A stretch of DNA of 64,000 nt from an uncultured Desulfobacterales bacterium (GCA_947259495.1 CAMYLV010000009.1:1-64000); one strand, 5' to 3'. Shown: positions 1 through 9,649, counted from the first letter of the stretch. Notes: generated by a model from the letters alone, not told the origin. Numbers and translations are program-made.

Positions 1-243
1 ATCGCCTCGGGCGTGATCGACAAACTGGCCGTGGAAAACCTGGCGAAAACCCCGTTTACCCCGCTGGCCAATTTCACCGGCCAGCCGGCCATGTCCGTGC
101 CGCTTTACTGGACCTCGGATGGACTGCCCTGCGGCGTGCAATTTATGGGTCGCCATGCAGATGAAGCCTCCCTGCTGCAGCTGGCCGCGCAGTTGGAGGA
201 AGCGCAGCCCTGGTTTGATAAACGCCCTCCGATATGCGCATAA
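1..243 (+). CDS. Amidase (amidase signature family), C-terminal fragment truncated by window edge
   Basis: Frame open from base 1; '[51 protein letters not shown]' is the typical C-terminus of amidase-signature enzymes. Confidence 0.85.
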   Translation: MASGVIDKLAVENLAKTPFTPLANFTGQPAMSVPLYWTSDGLPCGVQFMGRHADEASLLQLAAQLEEAQPWFDKRPPICA

Positions 244-348
244 GATTTGACAGCCGGGCGAGTGTTTGCAGCAGGGGCTTCATAACGGCCCCTCTTTCAA
301 AACTTTATACCTCAAATCGTGGCTCGGCTTGCCCCGTTGGGCTGTATT

Positions 349-1276
349 TTATGAAGACGGTTTGGTGGCCGTCTTGCCAAGCTTTTCAAGCTGCTTGTCG
401 ATGACCTCCTGAAATCCCTTGAGGCTGCGATCTCGCAACCGTCTGCCGTTGATAAATACGGTGGGTGTGCCTCGGACCCCGGCGCGGCGTCCATCTGAAA
501 GATCCTGTCTCACCTTTCCTTGAATGGCAGGATCTTTCTTCATTTTTTCATATTCTTCTTGATTCAGGCCGACGGCCAGGGCAATATCTTGAATTTTCTG
601 GTCATTGATCCGATTATAATTTTCAAATAGCAGGTCGTGAAACTCCCAGAATTTTCCCTGGATAATTTTCAAATAGCAGGTCGTGAAACTCCCAGAATTT
701 TCCCTGGCTTTCTGCCGCCAGGGCAGCAATCGCTGCTTTCATGGCAAATTTGTGATTTTGAAGGGGAAAGTTTTTAAAAACAACTTTAACATCTTGCGGA
801 TATTTCTCGAGCACCTGCTCGAGTACGGGCACAAGCTCCGCACAGTACTTTCATTGAAAGTCATCGAAAACAGCGATCACCACGGGTGCGTCTGCCGGTC
901 CCTTAAAAGGCGCGCCGGAAGTATTGATTGTCTGGATAAAATCAATGGTAACCACCTGTACTGTTTTGTTTTTACCGCTGCTCAAAACCAGCGTATCGCC
1001 TCTGGGCCCTAATTTAATCTGATCCACATGTTTGCCGACATCAATTTTAGCCTCCGGCCGGTTGCTTGATGAGTAGATCAAAATTTCGCCCTTTTCGGTC
1101 AGTATAAAAATCTTCCGTCCGTCAGGCGTAAGGGCCACGTCAATGGGTGTTGCGTCCAGCTTCAGGGTTTGATAGACGTCCCACTCCAGGTTGTCGGAAG
1201 CCAGGACACCGGCGAAAGCGCCCGGGACGATTACCAAAATCAACACCATGATCAATTTGCGATTTTTCCAATTCAT
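349..1276 (-). CDS. DsbA/thioredoxin-like protein with N-terminal beta-propeller-like region; putative selenoprotein (in-frame UGA at 851-853) with a 46-bp tandem duplication frameshift
   Basis: ORFs 851-1276, 623-832 and 349-729 are consecutive parts of one protein. Reading through TGA gives VVIAVFDDFQ-U-KYCAELVPVLEQ. Removing one 46-bp repeat copy (616-661/662-707) leaves 882 nt = 294 codons. Confidence 0.8.
616..707. repeat. Perfect 46-bp tandem duplication inside the DsbA-like gene
   Basis: ataattttcaaatagcaggtcgtgaaactcccagaattttccctgg occurs at 616-661 and 662-707. Confidence 0.97.
806..823 (-). promoter_or_regulatory. Candidate bacterial SECIS stem-loop downstream of UGA
   Basis: mRNA-sense CUCGAGC-AGGU-GCUCGAG: perfect 7-bp stem with AGGU loop, loop starts 34 nt after the UGA. 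Confidence 0.65.
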
Positions 1277-1595
1277 TTGTAAAATTCCTTGTCTTATAAA
1301 ATTGAGTGAGAATGATTACCCGGATCGCGGAATGGGGTCATGTTATTATGGATTATACGATAAGACACAAAACTAATTTCTAACAAGCTTAACACGATTG
1401 TAGGAATAAAAAGGCTGAAATGCAAGCTCAGTTAACACCATCAAAAAGATTATGATAAACTTTTTTTGTAATAACAACTATTTTTACGCCACGGCCCTTA
1501 GAAAAATTAAATTCGAATGCACAATATAACAATAATAACAGAATATTACGGTTTAATTTATACTTTGCGCCTTAGCGTCTTTGCGTGAGGACGCT

Positions 1596-2576
1596 TCAGT
1601 CCGGCCGATAAGGTTTGCCCAGAGCCGAGGGGGCCATGCTCGAAAACATATTCAGCACGGCTCTGACATGCGCTTTGTTTTCGGCCCAGATCTGCACGGA
1701 TTCATTCTGTGCAATGGACATGATCAACAGTGTAAAAATCATCAACGGGAAAGGCGCCACCTGAAAGACCTGGGCGGGTACCGACGGCAACCACCCCTGG
1801 AGATAGATGCCGAGGACCTGTAAAAAAGAAAAAAGATAGGCCCCGATCGCCGCCCGAACCGGATTCCAGCCACCGAAAATAACCAGTGCCAGAGCGATCC
1901 AGCCGGTACCTTCAGCGCCCTGGGGGCGACCCCAGCCGGGTTTGGTTGCCAGCGAAAATGTGGCCCCGGCCAAACCCACCAGCAGGCCGCCGCAGATGGC
2001 ATAAAATAACTGCAACTTTTGCGGGCTTATTCCCCGGGCATAAGACGCCCGGGGGTGTTCACCCACCGAGCGCATCTTAAGACCGTAAGGGGTGTGATAA
2101 ACATACCACCAGCACAGCAGAATCAACAGCAGGCTGAAATAAACCGGTACATTATGGTGAAAAAAAACATCCCCGACAAACGGAATCTTATCCAGCAGCG
2201 GTATTGTCAGCGGCTTGACCTGAGGTCCCTGGATGCGGGAGTAAGGGTTCCCGATAAAATACGCCAGGTCGCGCCCCATCAGCGTTAAAACAAACCCAAC
2301 GGCCACCTGGTTCTGACCCAGGTAAATGCTGAAAACCGCCACAGTCAGAGCCATCAGCGCACCCACCAGCGCACCGGCGATAAAACCGGCCAGCACGCTG
2401 TGGGTCTCAAAGGCAACAGCAAACGCGGCCATGGCACTCAACAGAATGGAGCCGTCCAGAGAAAGATTGATAAGCCCGGCTTTCTCCGTAATGGTCTCGC
2501 CCAGGGCCGCCAGCACAATCGGAGCGGCTCCAACAATAACGCCGGCAAACAAAATCGTAATATCCAGTTCGGTCAT
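1596..2576 (-). CDS. ABC transporter permease (BMP/nucleoside-type, YufQ-like)
   Basis: Multi-TM protein; 'EKAGLINLSLDGSILLSAMAAF' resembles BPD_transp_2 permeases; adjacent to permease, ATPase and BMP genes. Confidence 0.85.
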   Translation of the reverse strand: MTELDITILFAGVIVGAAPIVLAALGETITEKAGLINLSLDGSILLSAMAAFAVAFETHSVLAGFIAGALVGALMALTVAVFSIYLGQNQVAVGFVLTLMGRDLAYFIGNPYSRIQGPQVKPLTIPLLDKIPFVGDVFFHHNVPVYFSLLLILLCWWYVYHTPYGLKMRSVGEHPRASYARGISPQKLQLFYAICGGLLVGLAGATFSLATKPGWGRPQGAEGTGWIALALVIFGGWNPVRAAIGAYLFSFLQVLGIYLQGWLPSVPAQVFQVAPFPLMIFTLLIMSIAQNESVQIWAENKAHVRAVLNMFSSMAPSALGKPYRPD

Positions 2577-2757
2577 ATTACTTGACTTATTCCATCAGAA
2601 CAATCGGGTACAGGATCCATACCGTCACACGGCTCAAGGCGCACGGCACACGGTTTTCGGCATAGCGCAGAGGGCATAGCGCAAAGCGCTGAAAGAATGA
2701 GATAAAAGATCGCAAATCAAATTGCCCCATGCTCCATTCCTTTTGCTTTTCTATGGG

Positions 2758-2858
2758 CGCTCTGTCATCTGCCCTCTATCTGTCCTCTGTCTTCTGTTCT
2801 CTGCCTCCTATCATGTGACCTCCGTCCTCTGTCTTCTGTCCTCTGACTTCCGCCCGCC
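2758..2858. repeat. TCTGTCYTCTGTC-type quasi-periodic repeat
   Basis: Repeated ctctgtcttctgt/cctctgtc units. Confidence 0.8.
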
Positions 2859-3894
2859 GCCGTCGCCAGCCATGAATTCCCAGGGTGGCGAGCACCAGGG
2901 CACCTTGAATCACACCGCTTAAGGAAGAGTCCAGCTGAAGCGCCATGGGCAGCTGGATGCTGCCGACATTGAGGCAGGCGAAAAAGAGTGCTACCCATGG
3001 CACCAGCCAAATATTATAATTGGAAAGCATGGCCACCAGCAGGGCCAGATACCCGTAATTGCTGGATATGGCCGGCAGCAAACGGTGATAAACCCCGCTG
3101 ACCTGAAGGCTTCCGGCGACACCGGCGAATCCGCCGGCAAAAATCATGGCCAGCACCATATTACGGGCCGGTTTCAGACCGAACAAATAGGCTGCGGACG
3201 GATTGTTGCCGATGGCTTTTAAATGCAGACCAATTTTTGTGTATCGTAGAAGCAGTGCGGTTAAAATCAGAGCAATACATACAATGGCCAGCGCTGGCAG
3301 CGACAGCCGGATCGATGCCACCTGGGACAGCCAAAGTGCAGGTGGAAAGACCTCCGTGCCACTCATCGATGCCACCCCCGGCCGCTTCCAGGGACCGAAT
3401 ACGAGCCACAGGATGACGCCCTGGGCTACAAAATTGAGTCCGAGGCCGGCAAAGATTTCATTGACGCCGCCCTTTGTTTTCAGAAAGCCGGCGATCAGGG
3501 CCCACAGGGCACCGCCGACCAGCCCGGCGATAATAGAACCCAAAATGATAATTGAGGGCATCTGGCTTTCCAGCCCCAGGCGTAAAATAGCGGTTGAAAA
3601 AACTGCGCCTATCATCACCTGACCCTCAATGCCGATGTTCCACAAACCGATCCGAAAGGTGAACAGCAGGCCACAGGCACATAAGGTCAAAGGAATCCAG
3701 CTTTTAATGACATGCGAAAATTTAATCCAGGACCCCAGAGATCCTTTAAAAATGTGATAATAGGCGGCCAGCGGCGGGGCGCCGGCAATGATCAAAACCA
3801 GGGAAGTGAAAAAAAACACGGCAGCCACGGTCACCAGAACATGCCGGGAATGCCTCGTCAAATATTCAAATCTGTTCATAAGAGGTGTTGCCAA
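2776..3894 (-). CDS. ABC transporter permease (BMP/nucleoside-type, YufP-like), C-terminal tail encoded by low-complexity repeat
   Basis: 'GLWNIGIEGQVMIGAVFSTAI' permease motif; tail RRAEVRGQKTEDGGHMIGGREQKTEDR lies in TCTGTCCTCTG-type repeat DNA. Confidence 0.85.
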   Translation of the reverse strand: MATPLMNRFEYLTRHSRHVLVTVAAVFFFTSLVLIIAGAPPLAAYYHIFKGSLGSWIKFSHVIKSWIPLTLCACGLLFTFRIGLWNIGIEGQVMIGAVFSTAILRLGLESQMPSIIILGSIIAGLVGGALWALIAGFLKTKGGVNEIFAGLGLNFVAQGVILWLVFGPWKRPGVASMSGTEVFPPALWLSQVASIRLSLPALAIVCIALILTALLLRYTKIGLHLKAIGNNPSAAYLFGLKPARNMVLAMIFAGGFAGVAGSLQVSGVYHRLLPAISSNYGYLALLVAMLSNYNIWLVPWVALFFACLNVGSIQLPMALQLDSSLSGVIQGALVLATLGIHGWRRRRAEVRGQKTEDGGHMIGGREQKTEDR

Positions 3895-3963
3895 AGGTAA
3901 CTGAGTAGACTTTTACTTTTTCGCACGGGCACTCGGCAAATTTGAAACTCGATCGAGGAAATT

Positions 3964-4260
3964 AAAATATTACCTGAATTTTGCACGAGTCGGAGGCTTT
4001 CATATGCAAGGAGACGCTCCTTAACTTTAAAAATTCAGATGCGTCATCCAACGGAACGGGACACTTCAGGGCGAAGCTATAGTGAACTATGCTTCGCCCT
4101 TAATAATCCGCCTGCGGCGGACCGATGGAAGTCTCCGGCTCGCCCACCGGGTGAAAATTCGTGCGATAAAAGGATTTTTATCCATCATACCGAACAGGTA
4201 TTTTGTTTTACTTCTATAATACTTCGCATTAATTTTCATGCAAAGTTCAGGTATTAAATC
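3964..4260. repeat. Structured intergenic region with approx. 23-bp imperfect terminal inverted repeats and internal 33-nt hairpin (4068-4100)
   Basis: aaaatattacctgaattttgcac versus atgcaaagttcaggtattaaatc; internal AGGGCGAAGCTATAGT-GA-ACTATGCTTCGCCCT. Confidence 0.5.
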
Positions 4261-5714
4261 TTGCCTGCTATAGCCCTTCCCAATTCCTGGGCGTCTGTTT
4301 TAGCGGCTTCAACTTCTTTGAGAACCCGGCCGTTGAAAAAAACCAGCACACGATCGGCCACCATCAGAATCTCATCCAGTTCCGGCGAAGAAAAAACGAT
4401 GCTCGTTTTTTTACTGCAGTAGGCGTGTAAATGCTGCCAGACCCAGTTGACCGATTCAATGTCCAGTCCGCGGGTGGGATTTTCAAGAAGCAGCAATTGC
4501 GGATCTGGGGGAAGAAACGATAATAGCAGACGCTGCTGGTTGCCCCCCGATAGCTCTTCGACCGTTGAATCCGGCCGGCCTTTAATTTGAAACTTTTCGA
4601 TTTGTTGCTTGGCGTGCTGCAAAGCATCCAGCCAGCGAACCACAAAATGCTGCTGGTTGGCCTGAAGCGCAAAATGTTCAGTGATCCGCATTCCCGCAAT
4701 CAGCCCATCTTCAAGCCGCGATGCCGGCAGAAATGAAACGCCCTGATGCTTGAACGCGTGATGGTTTTTTCCGTACATGTCGCACCCCAGCAAGCTTATG
4801 GATCCGCGCCTTGCCTGCTTTAAACCGCCGGCAATTCGCAGAAAAACCCCCTGTCCGCTGCCCTCAAGACCGGCCAGTCCGACGACTTCGCCCTCACGGA
4901 TGATGACATCACAATCTTGAAGTCCCGCGCGTCCACCGATGCCGCATACCTGATTCAAGACCAGGACTTCTTTACCCGGGGTTTCGGAGCAGCGCGGAGG
5001 AAAAACCGGCGGCGTACCGAACATCATTTCCAGAAGTCCCCGGGAATCAAAAGGCCGATCCATCTCGCCGGTGACCTTGCCATGGCGCAACACGATTGCC
5101 CGGTCACACAGCGCCTCGACATCTTCCAGCTTATGCGACACCAGGATGATGCTTTTGCCCTCGGCTGCCAGCTTCTTGAGGGCATCAAAAAGAACCTCTT
5201 TCTGCGTACTGGAGATGCCGGTAGTCGGTTCATCCAGGATCAGCACCTGTATGCCAAGTGCCATAAGTCGAATAATTTCAAGTTGCTGTCGCTCCCCGAT
5301 GGTCAGCGTATTTAAAGCAACATCCGGCTTTAAAGTAAAATGCAGGGCTTCGGTCAGTGCATCGAATCTTCGGCGAAATTTTTTCCTTTGCGGGCCAAGC
5401 CCTTCGGTTTGCCCGAGCATAAAATTGTCCAGCACGGTTAACAGCGGAAAATCAAGCGGATCCTGGTAAAGCATGCCGATGCCCAGCTCGGCGGCCTGAG
5501 CCGGATTTCGATAATCAACCGCAGCGCCGTCGACTTGAATTAGGCCCCGTGTCGGCAGACTGAAACCCGCCAGGATTTTCATCAAAGTGCTTTTGCCGGC
5601 GCCATTTTCTCCCAGAATTCCGTGGATCTCACCGGGGGTCACTTTTAAATCGACCCCGTTGTTGGCTTTTATGGGGCCATAGGATTTGTGGATATCTCGC
5701 AGCTCTATTTGCAT
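4254..5714 (-). CDS. ABC transporter ATP-binding protein (double ABC domain, YufO/sugar-nucleoside type)
   Basis: Walker A GENGAGKST, LVSHKLEDVEALCD, second ABC half with LSGGNQQRLLLS. Confidence 0.9.
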   Translation of the reverse strand: MQIELRDIHKSYGPIKANNGVDLKVTPGEIHGILGENGAGKSTLMKILAGFSLPTRGLIQVDGAAVDYRNPAQAAELGIGMLYQDPLDFPLLTVLDNFMLGQTEGLGPQRKKFRRRFDALTEALHFTLKPDVALNTLTIGERQQLEIIRLMALGIQVLILDEPTTGISSTQKEVLFDALKKLAAEGKSIILVSHKLEDVEALCDRAIVLRHGKVTGEMDRPFDSRGLLEMMFGTPPVFPPRCSETPGKEVLVLNQVCGIGGRAGLQDCDVIIREGEVVGLAGLEGSGQGVFLRIAGGLKQARRGSISLLGCDMYGKNHHAFKHQGVSFLPASRLEDGLIAGMRITEHFALQANQQHFVVRWLDALQHAKQQIEKFQIKGRPDSTVEELSGGNQQRLLLSFLPPDPQLLLLENPTRGLDIESVNWVWQHLHAYCSKKTSIVFSSPELDEILMVADRVLVFFNGRVLKEVEAAKTDAQELGRAIAGKI

Positions 5715-5951
5715 GGTCAGTAAATGTCTTCAATTTAATTTAGCGAGTTGAAGCTAAATAGACTGATTCGGTCTAAAATGTAAACAGGTTTTAGAGGCAA
5801 TGGAGTGATGGCGTACTGGAAAACAAAAAGTGCAGAAGGCTTCGCGCGCACCTCCTGCACCTTGTTTTGTGTAGATATTTATTAAGACAGCGCTTGTTTA
5901 TATCGATGTATCTAATAACCGGTCGTCTAAATTAATTTAATGAATGAAAAA

Positions 5952-6104
5952 AAATATTTTTAATTTATTAATGAGGGATTTTTTTGATGAGCACGGCCGC
6001 ACAAGGATTTCAGCCTTCGGCGTACTGATAGTACGTCGAAGGTTGAAATTCGCGGAGAACAATGCTCATCGAAAAAAGACCCCTTTAGAAATTAAAAATT
6101 ATTT
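5952..6104. repeat. 153-bp foldback (long imperfect hairpin) overlapping the stop of the BMP gene
   Basis: Arms 5952-5993 and 6063-6104 are reverse complements with mismatches; apex TTTCAGCCTTCGGCGTACTGATAGTACGTCGAAGGTTGAAA. Confidence 0.75.
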
Positions 6105-7292
6105 GGCGCTGCTGGCGCCTTCCATCCCCTCCAGCAGCTGTCCCATGTACCAGACCTTTTTATCGCTTGCGGTTTGGCCGGCTTTGACAAACGGGCTGCC
6201 GTCCTGATAGTTCAGGGGACCCTTGAACAGGTTGATCTTTTTTGAACCCAGATCATTGATAAAACTGGCCAGATGCTTTTGGGCGGTCGCTGAAAGCGCC
6301 GGGCCGGCAGTAAATCCAATGGTACTGGTATCGGGATTATTGATGTCTTTCCAGTCCGGCCCCAGCCAGACCCACTTGGATTGCCACTTACCGGAGAAAG
6401 CGGCTTTCACGAAGTCCACATAACCCGGCCCCCAGTTAAAGTAAGGCACACCCAGGCAAACATCATCAGCACCTTCACAGGCACCGATGTAATCATACGG
6501 GATGGCCCAAACGGCTTTACCCTCCTGTTTTTTCTGTTTGGCCACCACCACCGCTTCGGTGGTGTCAATGCCGGAGATAACCACATCATACCCGGTATTG
6601 AAAAAATTCTGGGCAACCTGAGTCGGGTCAGCCGTAACACCGGGGATGTTGAACCAGAAGCCGATCCAGGTGACCTGAAATTTTAATTGCTTGGGATCTT
6701 TTTTTAGCACATTCTCCCAGGCATATTTTGCACCCAGATACGCACAAGCTGCCAGGCGGCGGGTTTCTTCGTTGATCAAAGGCCCCAGATAGCCGATTTT
6801 TCCGTTCTGGGTTGTAAGGGCCGCCGCAAATCCGGCCATCATTTTGCCGTATTCCATGCGCCCCATTAAATTGCTCAAATTCTTCGGGGCTTTGCCGGTC
6901 AGCACATCGTCTCCGGAGATATGAATGAAGTGTACATCCGGATGCATTGCCGCTGCCTCACGCGTTCCGTCTTTCATGTCGTCAGAGTTGGCAATGATCA
7001 GCGTGGCGCCTTTTTCTACCATATCGTCAACCAATTGCGGGATGGTGACTCCCTGGCGGTCGGCCGGATTAACTTTGTCAATATAAATCATCTTGCTGCC
7101 CGGCATCATTTTCTCGACATACTTGCCGCCCTCATAGTGGGCCTGACTCCAGCCGTGGTCGTTGTAAGGTCCGACGAGAAGCAACCCGAAGACATTGGGC
7201 TTTTCTTCTGCCGATACCAGACCGGCGGTGGCCAATATGAAGGCAAAAACAAGACAGCTGATTACGAACCCACAAAATATTTTTTTTGTCAT
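6099..7292 (-). CDS. BMP family ABC transporter substrate-binding protein
   Basis: Signal peptide MTKKIFCGFVISCLVFAFILATAGLVSA; 'KPNVFGLLLVGPYNDHGWSQAHYEG' typical of the Med/BMP family; adjacent ABC genes. Confidence 0.9.
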   Translation of the reverse strand: MTKKIFCGFVISCLVFAFILATAGLVSAEEKPNVFGLLLVGPYNDHGWSQAHYEGGKYVEKMMPGSKMIYIDKVNPADRQGVTIPQLVDDMVEKGATLIIANSDDMKDGTREAAAMHPDVHFIHISGDDVLTGKAPKNLSNLMGRMEYGKMMAGFAAALTTQNGKIGYLGPLINEETRRLAACAYLGAKYAWENVLKKDPKQLKFQVTWIGFWFNIPGVTADPTQVAQNFFNTGYDVVISGIDTTEAVVVAKQKKQEGKAVWAIPYDYIGACEGADDVCLGVPYFNWGPGYVDFVKAAFSGKWQSKWVWLGPDWKDINNPDTSTIGFTAGPALSATAQKHLASFINDLGSKKINLFKGPLNYQDGSPFVKAGQTASDKKVWYMGQLLEGMEGASSAK

Positions 7293-7669
7293 GAATTTTC
7301 CTCCTTTGTAATGCGAAATGGTAAGGCGTATCGTCACTGCTGGGAAAACGAAATAATTCCTTAAAGAGTCTGCTACCCGGGCCCCATGGTATGCAATCCC
7401 AAACAAGGGCCCTTGCCTCGATTAATTAGGAACACCAGAATACGTTATGATCATATATAAATGTAAAAAAGGATTCTGCCTTTATAAATAAAATACTTGC
7501 CTGTGGTCAAGTCTGATTTTCAAATTTAGCAAAATTTATTTTAATAAATTTCAGGCGGTTAGAATCTGTAAAATGATGTAAAATGATTTCTTGAATAATA
7601 TTAATAACAAAGCGCGTTTCAAATTTTATAAAATTATCTGCTTTCTGAATGCCGGCCCTTTCCAGGGAC

Positions 7670-7685
7670 GTTTTCACGTGAAACA
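7670..7685. promoter_or_regulatory. parS: Near-consensus parS (ParB-binding) site
   Basis: GTTTTCACGTGAAACA, 14/16 match to TGTTTCACGTGAAACA. Confidence 0.6.
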
Positions 7686-7960
7686 ATTTGCAGATTTTTT
7701 ATTGACATCTTCAATGATGTATGAATTATTAATTCGTTTACTAGCCTGTACCGGAACCATTTCATATCTTTCATATCTTACCTGATCGGTCTGCTTTTCG
7801 CGGGAGAAAAAGTTCAACACAATACGAATACTGAATAAAATGCTTTTTGAGACAGGCGTTTCTTGAATATCGAAACTTTTCTATAAAAAAGGTAAGCTGC
7901 CCTTTGTTATTTTAATTTTGTGCTTTTGTACGAAGCACGCATGCAACATGGAGGCATAAA

Positions 7961-8398
7961 TTGTTTGGCTTTGAAAACATAACGAACCAAAATGGATGGG
8001 CCATGGCGGCAGTGGGCGCATCGATTGTGTTTATGGGCCTGGTTGCGCTATCTTTTGTTATTTCCCAGATCCACAAATTGCTCAAACTCTGGGACGATAG
8101 ACAAAAGATAATCGATCGATTCAAGACAAAGGTCCCCGCTGATGCCGATGTGACAGAAGCGGTGGATGCCCGTGTTTATGAGGAACGCCACCTTCCGGCC
8201 GTTGATGAGCTTGCCAGCATTTACCAACCCCTGATAGACAAGTTGGAAGAACCCTTTAAACTTTCACAACTATTTGAAATTGCTAATAAAAATGACGTGC
8301 CCCACCCACATCTGTCGATACAGCGATTGCAAGAGGCCGGATTGCTGGTGGCACAGGGAGACGGTACCTTCACCTGGAATAAACAAATAGAAGATTAA
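7961..8398 (+). CDS. OadG-like small subunit of Na+-pumping decarboxylase (TTG start)
   Basis: N-terminal single TM 'MAAVGASIVFMGLVALSFVISQIHKLL', immediately upstream of the OadB-like gene. Confidence 0.75.
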   Translation: MFGFENITNQNGWAMAAVGASIVFMGLVALSFVISQIHKLLKLWDDRQKIIDRFKTKVPADADVTEAVDARVYEERHLPAVDELASIYQPLIDKLEEPFKLSQLFEIANKNDVPHPHLSIQRLQEAGLLVAQGDGTFTWNKQIED

Positions 8399-8408
8399 AG
8401 GATAAGCC

Positions 8409-9536
8409 ATGTTCGATCTACTGTTTCAGTTTTTAGCAAATACCGGATACTATTTGGCAGACTATCGCAATTACGTCATGCTCGTGGTGGGCTGTACCTT
8501 TTTATATCTGGGAACCGCCAAAAAATACGAGCCCTTGCTGCTGGTTCCCATCGGCTTTGGCATGTTGGTGGGCAATATTCCTTTCTTCAAAGGCTTTGGT
8601 ATCGGTATCTATGAATCCAACAGCGTTTTGCACTATCTATACTTTGGCGTTACCACCGGTGTTTATCCGTCGATCGTGTTTCTGGGCTTAGGTGCCATGA
8701 CCGATTTTTCATCTTTACTGGCTCAGCCCAAATTAATGCTTTTGGGAGCTGCGGCCCAAATGGGGATTTATTTTACCCTGCTGGGCGCCCTGTTTTTCGG
8801 GTTCGCCCCCAAGGAAGCCGCCTCGATTGCAATTATCGGCGGGGCCGACGGGCCGACATCCATCTTTTTAACGGCAAAACTGGCGCCGCACCTCATCGGG
8901 CCCATCGCGATAGCAGCCTATTCATATATGGCATTGATACCGGTTATTCAGCCGCCGATCATGCTGCTGCTGACCTCCAAAAAAGAACGGCTGATCAAAA
9001 TGCCGCCCGCCAGGGCAGTCTCCAAGAAAGAACTGTTAATTTTTCCGGTGGCGGGTGTCTTGCTGACCTGTTTTCTGGCACCCACTGCCCTGCCGCTGCT
9101 GGGGATGCTATTCCTCGGAAATTTTTTAAAAGAATGTGGTGTTGTCAATCGTCTGGCCAATACCGCCCAATCCGCCATTATCGATACCGCCACGATCTTC
9201 CTCGGTTTTACGGTGGGTTGCAGCACCCAGGCCGATGTCTTTCTGACGCCGAAATCTCTTGGAATTTTCTTTCTGGGAGCCGTGGCATTTTCAATCGCCA
9301 CCGCATCGGGCGTAATTTTTGCTAAAATTATGAACCTGTTCCTGAAAGAAAAAATCAATCCGTTGTTGGGTGCGGCCGGCGTATCCGCTGTGCCCGGTTC
9401 CGCCCGCGAAGTTCATTTGATGGGTCTGAAAGCGGACCCGACGAACTTTTTACTGATGCATGGGATGGCATGCAATTCATCGGGCGTTATCGGCTCGGCA
9501 ATTTGCGCCGGGATTTTGTGGAGTTTTTTCGTCTGA
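8409..9536 (+). CDS. oadB: Sodium ion-translocating decarboxylase subunit beta (OadB/MmdB family)
   Basis: 'IAIIGGADGPTSIFLTAKLAPHLIGPIAIAAYSYMALIPVIQPPIM' is diagnostic for the OadB family. Confidence 0.95.
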   Translation: MFDLLFQFLANTGYYLADYRNYVMLVVGCTFLYLGTAKKYEPLLLVPIGFGMLVGNIPFFKGFGIGIYESNSVLHYLYFGVTTGVYPSIVFLGLGAMTDFSSLLAQPKLMLLGAAAQMGIYFTLLGALFFGFAPKEAASIAIIGGADGPTSIFLTAKLAPHLIGPIAIAAYSYMALIPVIQPPIMLLLTSKKERLIKMPPARAVSKKELLIFPVAGVLLTCFLAPTALPLLGMLFLGNFLKECGVVNRLANTAQSAIIDTATIFLGFTVGCSTQADVFLTPKSLGIFFLGAVAFSIATASGVIFAKIMNLFLKEKINPLLGAAGVSAVPGSAREVHLMGLKADPTNFLLMHGMACNSSGVIGSAICAGILWSFFV

Positions 9537-9649
9537 TTCGACTGTCGGCATTTTCACCACAAAGACACTAAGGTCACAAAGATAATTTGTTATTGTAAGG
9601 GCCCGCAGTTATCTGTCTTCTGATTTCTGTCCTCTGTCTTCTGTTTAGC

